Origin: Anaerolineales bacterium | GTDB lineage: Bacteria; Chloroflexota; Anaerolineae; Anaerolineales; UBA6663 | Direction: 5' to 3' | DNA length: 13,513 nucleotides | Assembly: GCA_016789245.1 (NCBI GenBank) | Contig: JAEURM010000026.1 | Location: 1 to 13,513, forward strand | Part shown: piece by piece, positions 1 to 6,911 of the stretch | How the letters are laid out: each line of letters opens with the position of its first letter | Numbering within the stretch: position 1 is the stretch's first letter | Program-made: the position numbers and the translations under genes | Notes under the pieces: model-generated | Database searches by the model: none | Told to the model about the DNA's origin: nothing | Seen by the model: only the letters and a program-made list of their open reading frames with translations

Positions 1-792
1 AGTGCGCGATGAAGCGGGCGCATGGAAAACGCCGTGCGGCGTGGTAATGATTGTGCCCGTTTGGGTGCCGTGCAAAAAATTTGTGCCGCCAAAAAAACGC
101 GCCACGCGCTCATTGGTGGGGCGCTCGTAAAAGGCGCGTGGCGCGGCAAATTGTTGTAACTCACCGTGAAACAAAAGCGCAATCCTATCCGCCAAAATCA
201 CCGCTTCTTCTTGGTCATGCGTCACCACCACCGTGGTAATGCCACGCTCCCGCTGAAGCATCAAAATCAACTCGCGCATTTCATCTCGCAAGTAAGCGTC
301 TAAATTGGAAAGCGGTTCATCTAGCAAAAGCACACGCGGCTGGGTGATGAGGGCGCGGGCCAGCGCCACCCGTTGCTGTTGCCCGCCCGAAAGTTCATGC
401 GGCTTACGTTTATCAAAGCCGGCCAATTGCACGTGCGCCAACAATTCGCTTACTTGGCGCGCCGTGGTTTTCTTATCCGCGCCCCGCATCTTTAGGCCAA
501 AGGCCACATTCTCAGCCACGCTCATGTACGGAAACAACAAATGATTTTGAAACACCATCACTGCGCCGCGCCGCTCGGCGGGTGTGTTCAACACAGAACT
601 ATCATCAAAGGCGATATCGCCGCTGGTGGGCGCAATCAGCCCGGCTAGCATTTTGAGCGTGGTGGTTTTGCCGCAACCGGAAGGGCCAAGCAGGGCCGTA
701 ATCTGCCCGCTGGGGATGTTGAGCGAAAGCTGGTGAACGGCAGTAAATGTGCCGTACGTTTTGGTGAGCTGATTGAGCGCTACGTGAGTCAC
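1..792 (-). CDS. ABC transporter ATP-binding protein, CysA/PotA type (partial)
   Basis: This is the nucleotide-binding subunit that powers the importer encoded upstream. The gene runs off the left edge of the window, so only the first 264 residues are seen. They show Walker A GPSGCGKTT (36-44), Q-loop Q82, signature LSGGQQQR (134-141), Walker B VLLLLDE (about 153-159), D-loop SNLD and switch H192. The sequence continues past the core domain (FFGGTNFLHG, about 234-243) toward a TOBE-like C-terminal region, as in CysA, PotA and UgpC. E. coli YnjD is shorter, so the match to the Ynj system is by context more than by length. The start is a GTG placed 4 nt after the stop of the upstream permease gene, which suggests translational coupling. 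No competing ATG lies nearby. The family is clear; the substrate is not. Confidence 0.95.
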   Translation of the reverse strand, partial: MTHVALNQLTKTYGTFTAVHQLSLNIPSGQITALLGPSGCGKTTTLKMLAGLIAPTSGDIAFDDSSVLNTPAERRGAVMVFQNHLLFPYMSVAENVAFGLKMRGADKKTTARQVSELLAHVQLAGFDKRKPHELSGGQQQRVALARALITQPRVLLLDEPLSNLDAYLRDEMRELILMLQRERGITTVVVTHDQEEAVILADRIALLFHGELQQFAAPRAFYERPTNERVARFFGGTNFLHGTQTGTIITTPHGVFHAPASSRT

Positions 793-796
793 GGCG

Positions 797-1579
797 TTAC
801 AACTTCCCAAACCCGCTGAGTGCCGGATGGCGGCCTGTGAGATAGCGCGAAGTAAGCAGAAGCATCAGCACGGCTGGCGCGATAAAGACCAAACTCAACG
901 CCGAAGCCACGGCATAATCTCCACTGTTCACAAACGCCAGCAAAATGGTGGGAAGTGTTTGAATCTGCCCGCCGCCAATGAGCAGAGTGAGCAAGTATTG
1001 ACTCCATGAAATGATGAAGGCAAAAAGCGCGGCCACCATTACGCCGGGAAAAATGGCCGGTAGAGTGATATGCCGCCACACTTGCCACTGGCTAGCGCCC
1101 AGCGTGCGGGCCTGCGCTTCATAATCCAAATTGTAATTAGCAAAAATGCCGGAGAGCGTGAGCACCACGTACGGCAAAACCGGAATGAGATGCACTAACA
1201 CCACACCTAAAACCGTATCCGCCAAATTGAGCCGGATGAACGTGACGTGCAAGCCAAGGGCTACGCCAATGGTGGGCACCAACGTGGGCGCAAGGATGAG
1301 CAAGTTCACCAAAGTTTTGCCACGGAAGTGATGCACGCCTAGCGCACGGCCAGCCGGTAAGCCGATGAGCAAAGAAATGAGCGTGACGGCCAGCGCAATC
1401 ACCAAACTATTAAAGAACGCTGTGCCCACGCGTGCGCCCGGTGAGAGCAAATACGCCCAACCACGCACGCCCCACTCCGTTGGAAGGAGAGCCGGAAACA
1501 GCCACCGCTGACTGAATGACCAGATAACCAGCGGCACAAGGGGCAGAATCAGGAAAAAAAGAAAAAGACGGCGAAGCAC
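797..1579 (-). CDS. ABC transporter permease, second subunit
   Basis: This inner-membrane permease of 260 residues has about six hydrophobic segments, the first at residues 5-22. It belongs to the binding-protein-dependent permease family (BPD_transp_1; PotC/CysW/ModB-like). The cytoplasmic EAA loop that docks on the ATPase is visible: EAQARTLG at 154-161, then ITLP at 171-174, with the canonical spacing. It should pair with the permease encoded at 2323-3168 and the ATPase immediately downstream. The start is a GTG with no recognisable Shine-Dalgarno sequence. The preceding 26 nt to the hydrolase stop codon are repeat-like (runs related to CCAATTCTCTAATCC). In E. coli YnjC two permease halves form one long protein; here they are separate genes with an unrelated gene between them. 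Confidence 0.93.
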   Translation of the reverse strand: MLRRLFLFFLILPLVPLVIWSFSQRWLFPALLPTEWGVRGWAYLLSPGARVGTAFFNSLVIALAVTLISLLIGLPAGRALGVHHFRGKTLVNLLILAPTLVPTIGVALGLHVTFIRLNLADTVLGVVLVHLIPVLPYVVLTLSGIFANYNLDYEAQARTLGASQWQVWRHITLPAIFPGVMVAALFAFIISWSQYLLTLLIGGGQIQTLPTILLAFVNSGDYAVASALSLVFIAPAVLMLLLTSRYLTGRHPALSGFGKL

Positions 1580-1604
1580 TGGGATTAGAGAATTGGGGGA
1601 TTGA

Positions 1605-1628
1605 GTTATTGGTTAGTAGTTATTGGTT
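1605..1628. repeat. Short direct repeat at the 3' end of the hydrolase gene
   Basis: The 10-mer GTTATTGGTT occurs at 1605-1614 and again at 1619-1628, a 14-bp period. A related TGATTGGT lies at 1641-1648. Read on the minus strand these units encode the low-complexity tail PITSAQKPITTNQ of the hydrolase and supply its stop codon. The tail is therefore probably repeat-derived rather than part of the enzyme fold. Confidence 0.7.
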
Positions 1629-2226
1629 TTTGGGCGCTGGTGATTGGTCTTTTACGGTTTCGCCACCATGCCCACAGCAGATAAATCACGCAGAGAATAT
1701 CTAGTGTTCTTTCAAACGGGCGGAAGAGGGCGGCGCCGTGACGGTTATCCCAGTAACTGATGGGGGCTTGGAAGCGGTAGCTCCAATCGAGCGGAAAGAA
1801 AACGAGCGGGCCATCATCATAGTGCGTGAGGATATCTACAACCGAGTGCAGGCCACAGCCCAGCGCAAACCACAATAAAGATGCGCCCCACGGTTTGCCA
1901 TGCCGCATGGCCCACACGCCCACCGCGCCCAACGCTATCAACACTAGCGGCGCGTGGAGGAAGTTGTGACTCGCCATCCAAAACGGATTGGTGAAGTACA
2001 AAGTATCAAACGTGTTGCCAAAAATATGTTCATCCGGCGCGGCGGCTAGGCCGAGAGCGGGCGCCAGCCAAAACGCCCATGCAATATAGCCTGCGCCCAG
2101 CAAATACAGCGGCACATCGGGCATGAAGGAGCCGAGCACAAAAGCCCGCCCACGCACAGCAATGTTACGCTTCTTAAGCACATCACCAGCTACGGCCGTC
2201 ATCAGGAAGTGAGAGTAAGTTTGCAT
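1606..2226 (-). CDS. Membrane-bound metal-dependent hydrolase, DUF457/YdjM-like
   Basis: The 206-residue protein has several hydrophobic segments (roughly 40-62, 92-107, 113-128 and 175-188). Its His/Asp motifs are those of small membrane-associated metal-dependent hydrolases (YdjM/DUF457 and phospholipase C-like relatives): H6 in YSHFL, PDVP at 36-39, SHNFLH with H87 and H91, and HSVVDILTHYDDGP with H127, D131 and H135. These residues probably bind a metal. The substrate is unknown; a membrane lipid or its head group is only a guess. The gene lies on the same strand between the two permease genes of an ABC importer, which is unusual. A hairpin element sits just upstream (2236-2316) and a short direct repeat at its 3' end. 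The ATG start has no clear Shine-Dalgarno sequence. The last dozen or so residues look repeat-derived. Confidence 0.8.
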   Translation of the reverse strand: MQTYSHFLMTAVAGDVLKKRNIAVRGRAFVLGSFMPDVPLYLLGAGYIAWAFWLAPALGLAAAPDEHIFGNTFDTLYFTNPFWMASHNFLHAPLVLIALGAVGVWAMRHGKPWGASLLWFALGCGLHSVVDILTHYDDGPLVFFPLDWSYRFQAPISYWDNRHGAALFRPFERTLDILCVIYLLWAWWRNRKRPITSAQKPITTNQ

Positions 2227-2235
2227 CTAAATTAA

Positions 2236-2316
2236 GTGTCGCGTGTCGGGTGTCAAAGTGTCCTCCGCCAATTGCTAGGTGTTGACCTATGCGGAGGACA
2301 CTCGATACTTTGACAC
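2236..2316. repeat. Intergenic inverted repeat with GTGTC iterations
   Basis: The perfect 12-bp arms AGTGTCCTCCGC (2257-2268) and GCGGAGGACACT (2291-2302) enclose a smaller hairpin, TAGGT-GTTG-ACCTA (2276-2289). Outer arms GTGTCAAAG (2250-2258) and CTTTGACAC (2308-2316) pair across a five-base bulge. The pentamer GTGTC recurs at 2236, 2243, 2250 and 2258, about every 7 bp. The element fills nearly all of the gap between the permease and hydrolase genes. It has no T-tract on the minus strand, so it does not look like a terminator. It resembles a dispersed intergenic palindrome. Confidence 0.85.
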
Positions 2317-2322
2317 TGCGCA

Positions 2323-3168
2323 CTACTTTTGGGTAATTTTTAAATACGCCCACACCAGCACGCCGCTGAGGAGGGAAATGACCACGCTCAGCGCCATGGC
2401 TTCGGGACGGATGTTCAAATCTGTATCCACGTAATCACGGTAGGCCAACACGGGCAAAACAGACGGAAAGCGCTGGCCGAGCAGTACTGGCACTTCAAAC
2501 GAGCCGAAAGTAAAGGCAAAAACAAGAACTGACGAAGACAGTAACGCCGGACGGATAAGGGGCAAGGTGACGAACCAGAATCTTTGCCATGCGTTTGCGC
2601 CCAGACTCCGCGCCGCACTTTCGTAATCCTCACCCACGGTTTGCAGGGCGGCTAAAACAATTACACCCATAAAGCAACTGGTTTTCCAAACATACTCGGC
2701 AATGATGCCCAAGCCCAGCGGATCAAACACCAGCGCCGGAAAATCCGCCGGTGACTGAATGAGTTGGGCGGCGTAAGCCAAACGGGCCAACAAACCACTT
2801 TGTGATAGTAGGAGCAAAATGCCAATCGCGCCCACGCTGTGTGGAATGGGCAGGTTGAGTTGAAAGATGAAGTTAGCCCAGCGCTGGCCGCGCGTCACGG
2901 GCCGCAAAAGCAGAGCGCCCGCCACCGCCAGCACTGCCGCCAGAAATGTGGAGGCTAGAGAAATCCACAGTGTGAGTGTGAGCGAAGCCCAAAACTCACC
3001 GCTGGAGAAGATGTTGCCATACGCTTGCAGAGAATAAACGGGTACGCCGCTGAGGGGCAAGCCGCCCACGCTTTGCCACACCGCCAACGCTAAGCCCCCG
3101 CCGAACAGCACCACAATCACCAGCAAAGCGGGCGTAAGCAAGATGAAGGGCGCAAGGCGTTGGGGCAT
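2323..3168 (-). CDS. ABC transporter permease, first subunit
   Basis: This inner-membrane permease of 281 residues has about six hydrophobic segments, starting at residues 7-30. It is in the BPD_transp_1 family, PotB/CysT/ThiP-like. The EAA loop reads ESAARSLG at 183-190, followed by VTLP at 200-203 with correct spacing. A motif around residues 107-128 (LPIPHSVGAIGILLL) resembles the N-terminal half of YnjC-type permeases, consistent with the YnjB-like binding protein encoded just upstream. It should form the channel with the other permease (797-1579). The start is ATG. No Shine-Dalgarno sequence precedes it; instead the minus strand reads TAAATT, five nt, ATG, after an inverted-repeat element. 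Confidence 0.93.
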   Translation of the reverse strand: MPQRLAPFILLTPALLVIVVLFGGGLALAVWQSVGGLPLSGVPVYSLQAYGNIFSSGEFWASLTLTLWISLASTFLAAVLAVAGALLLRPVTRGQRWANFIFQLNLPIPHSVGAIGILLLLSQSGLLARLAYAAQLIQSPADFPALVFDPLGLGIIAEYVWKTSCFMGVIVLAALQTVGEDYESAARSLGANAWQRFWFVTLPLIRPALLSSSVLVFAFTFGSFEVPVLLGQRFPSVLPVLAYRDYVDTDLNIRPEAMALSVVISLLSGVLVWAYLKITQK

Positions 3169-3180
3169 TTTTTAATTTAT

Positions 3181-3237
3181 CCACAGAGAACACGGAGAGC
3201 ACAGAGAGATTCTGTGTCAACTCTGTGTTCTCCGTGG
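3181..3237. repeat. Intergenic inverted repeat of CAC-GAGA nonamers
   Basis: The left arm (3181-3207) and right arm (3211-3237) are inverted copies matching at 21 of 27 positions, with a 3-nt centre. The left arm is itself three tandem 9-mers: CACAGAGAA, CACGGAGAG and CACAGAGAG (3182-3208). The element fills most of the gap between the binding-protein and permease genes and lacks a T-tract on the transcribed strand. This type (CTCTGTG...CCGTGG palindromes) is familiar as a dispersed intergenic repeat in several environmental bacterial groups. Confidence 0.85.
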
Positions 3238-3248
3238 TTAAAACAAAT

Positions 3249-4523
3249 CTACTTTTGCAAAACGTTCGCGTCCCAGCCTTGCTCAAAGGCCGTCAGCCAC
3301 GCCGCTTGCAGTTCTGGCGCACGGTGCGCGGCCAGTTCCGCATCTGGCAAAGTGGCTGGGCCACGCGGCAGGGCGGCAAATTTCTGTTGCATATCTGCCG
3401 GTAAGAGCGCCGGGTCTAGCACGGGCAGATCGCCCCACCCGCTTGGGTCAGCCTTGCTCAACTGCGCTTCGGGCGAGAGTAAGTAATTGGCCAGCACCAT
3501 TGCGCCCGCTTTGTGCGGCGAGTTGTACGGAATAGCCACATAGTGCGTGTTGGCAATGGTGCCCTCATCAAACACAAACGTGCGGGCCGTTTCTGGATAC
3601 TTGCCTTGCGCAATTAGGCTACTAGCTTCTGCTGGGTTATAGGCCATATCAAAATACACTTCGCCGTTGGCAAACAAATCTTGCATGCGCGTGCGGCTCT
3701 CCGGGTACGTTTGGCCTTCACGCCACAGCATCGGCTCCAACTCATTCAAAGTTTGCCAGCATGCGGCAGATTTTTCATCAAAAACAGATTGTTGAAACTC
3801 ACCGAGAAGCGTTTGGTAACCGCCCGCCGCGTGGTAACAGATGTGCCGCATAAAGGCACTGCCGGTGAAATCTGGCGGCGCGGCGTATGTAAATTTGCCC
3901 GGGTTGGCCTTAATCCATTCCATTAGCGCCGCCACCGTTTGGGGCGGCTCCGGCACTTTGGCGCTATCGTAAATCATCACAAACTGCGCCTTGCCGTACG
4001 GCGATTCATAGCCCTCTACCGGAAAACCAAAATCGTTGGCCACGCTGGCATCGTTCCAATTCACATATTGCGCACTGGGCAAAAACTGGCTCCAAGAGCC
4101 AAACAGCAACTCGCCCTGCCGCATGGTGCGGAAGTTCTCGCCGTTAATCCACACCAAATCCACCGTGCCATCCGTATCCCGCCCGGCCTGCTTCTCACCC
4201 AGCACTTTGTTAATGAACTCCGGCGCATCGGCCACGGGAACCATGTTGAGCGTTACGCCGTATTTTTCTTTCAACGCGGTAGCCACTGGCCCCGTTACCC
4301 AGCCATTAATCACATCACTCCCGCCCCACATATAAAAATTAACGGTTTGGCCTTGGGCTTCAGTGAGAATATCCGCCCACGCTTTACCTTCATAACCCGG
4401 GGGGGCCTTAGCGCCCGCCGGAGCCTGCTCCACGTTTTGCGCGGCTGGCAAATTAGCGGGCGGCGTAGCGGGCACACACGCTGTTACAACCAAAGTTGCT
4501 ATCAATAACCAGATTCGTTTCAT
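3249..4523 (-). CDS. ynjB: ABC transporter substrate-binding lipoprotein, YnjB family
   Basis: The 424-residue extracytoplasmic binding protein captures the substrate and delivers it to the two permeases. The N-terminus is a lipoprotein signal: MKR, a hydrophobic stretch, then VTAC with C16 as the lipid-modified cysteine. A Pro/Ala-rich linker follows (17-45). The mature part matches the YnjB family of extracellular solute-binding proteins: VNFYMWGG (61-68), GRDTDGTVDLVWINGENF (114-131), VEGYESPYGKAQ (169-180), PPDFTGSAF (216-224). The family's substrate is not established to my knowledge, so I give none. The ATG start is set by the strong Shine-Dalgarno GGAGGAG seven nt upstream. The gene opens the transporter part of the cluster, 102 nt after the oxidoreductase gene. 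Confidence 0.92.
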   Translation of the reverse strand: MKRIWLLIATLVVTACVPATPPANLPAAQNVEQAPAGAKAPPGYEGKAWADILTEAQGQTVNFYMWGGSDVINGWVTGPVATALKEKYGVTLNMVPVADAPEFINKVLGEKQAGRDTDGTVDLVWINGENFRTMRQGELLFGSWSQFLPSAQYVNWNDASVANDFGFPVEGYESPYGKAQFVMIYDSAKVPEPPQTVAALMEWIKANPGKFTYAAPPDFTGSAFMRHICYHAAGGYQTLLGEFQQSVFDEKSAACWQTLNELEPMLWREGQTYPESRTRMQDLFANGEVYFDMAYNPAEASSLIAQGKYPETARTFVFDEGTIANTHYVAIPYNSPHKAGAMVLANYLLSPEAQLSKADPSGWGDLPVLDPALLPADMQQKFAALPRGPATLPDAELAAHRAPELQAAWLTAFEQGWDANVLQK

Positions 4524-4530
4524 CGTGAAT

Positions 4531-4537
4531 CTCCTCC
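4531..4537 (-). promoter_or_regulatory. Strong Shine-Dalgarno site of ynjB
   Basis: The minus strand reads GGAGGAG, then seven nt, then ATG at 4523. It is the clearest ribosome-binding site in the window. It contrasts with the neighbouring permease and hydrolase genes, which have none, and would favour high expression of the binding protein relative to the membrane subunits. Confidence 0.85.
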
Positions 4538-4552
4538 AAAAAAACGGGTACT

Positions 4553-4617
4553 ACGGATTTTTTACGGATGGAACGGATTGATAAAAATTCATCATCCGTC
4601 TTATCCGCTCCATCCGT
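4553..4617. repeat. Intergenic inverted repeat of ACGGAT units
   Basis: The arms ACGGATGGAACGGAT (4564-4578) and ATCCGCTCCATCCGT (4603-4617) pair at 14 of 15 positions. An extra ACGGAT lies at 4553-4558 and an extra ATCCGT at 4593-4598. Counting (A)CGGAT in either orientation there are three copies on the left and three inverted copies on the right. The element occupies the gap between the oxidoreductase and ynjB. A T5 run follows the right arm on the plus strand, but no plus-strand gene ends here, and on the transcribed strand it would be an A-run, so a terminator is unlikely. Confidence 0.85.
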
Positions 4618-4625
4618 TTTTAGAA

Positions 4626-6137
4626 TTACCGCATCCACGCCAGCAGTTGCACAAAGATTTGCTTGACGGTGGGCGTGAGCCGCGTGCGGTTGTACGCATC
4701 CGCCACTTTCTTGATGCCCTCCGCTTGCGTGGGATACGGATGAATCACAGTGGCCAGTTTAGTGAGGCCCACCTTGCCCGCCATGGCCACCGAAATTTCA
4801 CTAATCATATCGCCCGCGCGGCGCGCCACAATGGTTGCGCCCGCAATGTTATCCGTGCCACTTTTTACCAAAACTTTTACAAAACCTTCTGGCTCGCCAT
4901 CGGCCAGCGCGCGGTCTAAATCTTTGAAGTGATGGATAAACGGCGTGACGGCGATGTTCTGCGCGACGGCTTCGGCCTCCGTCAGGCCCACATGTGCCAA
5001 TTCTGGATCTGTATATGTGGCCCACGGCACAATGAGTGAGCTAGCTTTGCGGCGGCCAAAGAACAGCGCGTTTTGAATCGTAATGCGGGCGGTGGCATCG
5101 GCGGTGTGCGTAAACTGATACTTGTAGCCCACATCGCCCGCGGCGTAAACACGTGGGTTAGAAGTTTGCAGTTGGTCATTTACGGTAATACCACGCTTGG
5201 TGTATTCCACGCCCGCCGCTTCTAAGCCTAAGTTTTCCACGTTGGGCGCACGGCCCGCCGCCACCAAAATGGCATCCGCCGCCAGCGTAAACGTTTGCCC
5301 ATCGCGCTCAACGGTTACTTCTACATTCTCACCACGCCGCTGAACTTGCGTGGGTTTGACGCCCAACTCAAAACGCACGCCGTCTTTTTCTAACGCCGCG
5401 CGCACCACTTTGGCCGCATCCACATCATCCCGCGGCAGAATGGTGGGTAAAAGGTCAATCACCGTTACGGCGCTTCCAAAGGCGGCAAAGGCTTGCGCCA
5501 TTTCACAGCCAATCGGGCCGCCACCAATCACCAGCAAACGCGGCGGCAGTTCGGTGAGATTGAACACCGTTTCATTGGTGATGAAGCCCACTTCTTGCAA
5601 GCCCGGAATGGGCGGCACAGCGGCGCGTGAGCCGGTGGCAATGGTGGCTTTGCCAAAACGCAGAGTCTGCCCGCCCACTTCCACCGTATCCGGCCCCGTA
5701 AACCGCGCCTCGCCAAAAAACACATCCGCGCCTAAACCGCGAAAACGCTCCGGGGAATCCACATGGCTCACATCGGCGCGAACGCGGCGCACGCGTTCCA
5801 TCACCGCCGGAAAATCTACGTGGTAGCCGCCCGGCAACTGCACGCCCATCTCAGCCGCGCGGCGCACTTCACCAATTAAGTGCGCGGGCCGCAAAAGCGT
5901 TTTGGAGGGTAAACAGCCGGTGTTCAAACAATCGCCGCCCATGTGGTGTTTTTCAATCAGCGCCACTTTGCCACCCAAGCCAGCCGTGCCAGCCGCCACC
6001 ACCAAGCCCGCTGAGCCAGCGCCAATCACCACCATGTTGTAGCGCCCAGTGGGCTTAGGATTTACCCACGTATAAGGCCGCGCGTTTTCGCGCCAGCGGG
6101 CGTTGTGAGAATCATTGGGAGGAGTAAGCGTTATCAC
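4626..6137 (-). CDS. MerA-like FAD-dependent NAD(P)-disulfide oxidoreductase
   Basis: The 503-residue flavoprotein belongs to the class I pyridine nucleotide-disulfide reductases (dihydrolipoamide dehydrogenase and mercuric reductase group). It shows the FAD Rossmann motif GAGSAG (39-44), redox-active C70 and C75 in GGDCLNTGCLPSK, a NAD(P) motif GGGPIGCE (205-212), a second FAD motif ending YAAGDVG, and a C-terminal dimer domain. The usual HxHPT catalytic motif reads HPYPTQAE (466-473), with Tyr where lipoamide dehydrogenases have the catalytic His. MerA has Tyr there too. It lacks both the N-terminal HMA domain and the C-terminal Cys pair of MerA, so mercury reduction is unlikely. The substrate is unknown. 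The start is a GTG overlapping the upstream stop as GTGA; a later ATG (residue 35) would cut the N-terminal segment ending WVNPKP, which is typical of this subfamily. Confidence 0.92.
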   Translation of the reverse strand: MITLTPPNDSHNARWRENARPYTWVNPKPTGRYNMVVIGAGSAGLVVAAGTAGLGGKVALIEKHHMGGDCLNTGCLPSKTLLRPAHLIGEVRRAAEMGVQLPGGYHVDFPAVMERVRRVRADVSHVDSPERFRGLGADVFFGEARFTGPDTVEVGGQTLRFGKATIATGSRAAVPPIPGLQEVGFITNETVFNLTELPPRLLVIGGGPIGCEMAQAFAAFGSAVTVIDLLPTILPRDDVDAAKVVRAALEKDGVRFELGVKPTQVQRRGENVEVTVERDGQTFTLAADAILVAAGRAPNVENLGLEAAGVEYTKRGITVNDQLQTSNPRVYAAGDVGYKYQFTHTADATARITIQNALFFGRRKASSLIVPWATYTDPELAHVGLTEAEAVAQNIAVTPFIHHFKDLDRALADGEPEGFVKVLVKSGTDNIAGATIVARRAGDMISEISVAMAGKVGLTKLATVIHPYPTQAEGIKKVADAYNRTRLTPTVKQIFVQLLAWMR

Positions 6138-6835
6138 GAAACTGTTTCAACCTTTCGCGCCGCCTCGCGCCGTTTAAAGTAACGCGAGAGCGCCAAACTG
6201 ATAGTGAACATCACCACCGCAAAGGCCAGCGTGGCTGGCTCTAAACGCGGCGTAAAGTTGGCAATATCCCCTTGCACCGAGGCGCCCAACGCCACAATGG
6301 ACATGCCACCCGGCAAGCCGCCTAAAAACGTGGCCAGCAAAAAGCCCCGCCAATCAATGCGCAAGAAGCCGCACAAATAGCTCACTAAATCATAGGGCAA
6401 GAACAAGAACCGCATCACCAGCACGGTTTCAAAGCTATTTTGGCGCAGGCGCGCGGCGTAATTTTGAATCAGCCCGGTGGAGTTTTCCGTGTTGAGCAAA
6501 CCTTGCCCAAAGTAGCGGCCTACGCCGTAACTCAACACCGAAGATAAATTGCCGCCCAACGTGGAATAAATGAAGCCCAGCACCGGCCCAAACAAAAAGC
6601 CACCGGCAATGGTGAGCAGGGTGGCCGGAAAGAAGATGAGCGGGCGCAGAGTGTAGATGATGATGAAGACCAACGGGCCATACCATGTACCACGGATGGC
6701 GTCCATGAGCGCCTGCACGGCGGCCAGCGGCGTGAGATTATTAGCTTGGGTGTACAGCACATACGCGGCTAACGCGCTCAGCCACAGTGCGGCGGCAATC
6801 AGTTTCTGCCAGTTGTTCTCAACAAAGTTTCGCAT
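6134..6835 (-). CDS. TVP38/TMEM64 (SNARE-associated Golgi, DedA-like) membrane protein
   Basis: This 233-residue integral membrane protein is of the VTT/SNARE-assoc family, the family of E. coli YdjX and YdjZ. Hydrophobic segments lie at about 12-28, 53-77, 80-97, 146-165, 168-190 and 205-222. The family signature is clear: AGGFLFGPVLGF (77-88), LSYGVGRYFGQ (101-111), a RFLFLPYDLVSYLCGF segment, and FLGGLPGG. Relatives are proposed lipid translocases or scramblases; the role of the bacterial TVP38 members is not settled. It is the first gene of the minus-strand cluster and overlaps the disulfide oxidoreductase by 4 nt. Proteins fusing these two families are known in other bacteria, which supports a shared function. 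The ATG start has no Shine-Dalgarno sequence. Confidence 0.92.
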   Translation of the reverse strand: MRNFVENNWQKLIAAALWLSALAAYVLYTQANNLTPLAAVQALMDAIRGTWYGPLVFIIIYTLRPLIFFPATLLTIAGGFLFGPVLGFIYSTLGGNLSSVLSYGVGRYFGQGLLNTENSTGLIQNYAARLRQNSFETVLVMRFLFLPYDLVSYLCGFLRIDWRGFLLATFLGGLPGGMSIVALGASVQGDIANFTPRLEPATLAFAVVMFTISLALSRYFKRREAARKVETVS

Positions 6836-6841
6836 GGGGCA

Positions 6842-6847
6842 AATGTA
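6842..6847 (-). promoter_or_regulatory. Possible -10 element of the minus-strand cluster
   Basis: The minus strand reads TACATT (4/6 to TATAAT), then six nt, then the ATG of the TVP38 gene. Transcription would start at or next to the start codon, giving a leaderless message. No convincing -35 hexamer is seen at 16-18 nt. The call rests on spacing shared with other genes in the window. Confidence 0.35.
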
Positions 6848-6911
6848 ATGGGCTTTTCTTGCAAAAGGCTTACGGGATTTACGAGAGACTTTTCAGGTGG
6901 CGCACACCGAA

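Noticed and set aside
3181..3237. CRISPR array or repeat-spacer unit
   Set aside because: The repeats are 9-mers without unique spacers and form one inverted pair. No cas gene is present.
3939..4508. Plus-strand open frame of 189 codons
   Set aside because: It lies antisense within ynjB, whose frame has a lipoprotein signal, a strong Shine-Dalgarno site and family motifs. The antisense frame has no recognisable domain and is rich in His and Arg as expected of a shadow.
4564..4622. Rho-independent terminator
   Set aside because: The stem is followed by T5 only on the plus strand, where no gene ends. On the transcribed minus strand the stem is followed by A residues.
5350..5826. Plus-strand open frame of 158 codons
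   Set aside because: It is antisense to the disulfide reductase, which is well supported. Long antisense frames are common in GC-rich coding DNA.
4626..6137. Mercuric reductase (merA)
   Set aside because: There is no HMA domain, no C-terminal cysteine pair and no merR, merT or merP nearby. Only the core fold and the Tyr substitution are shared.
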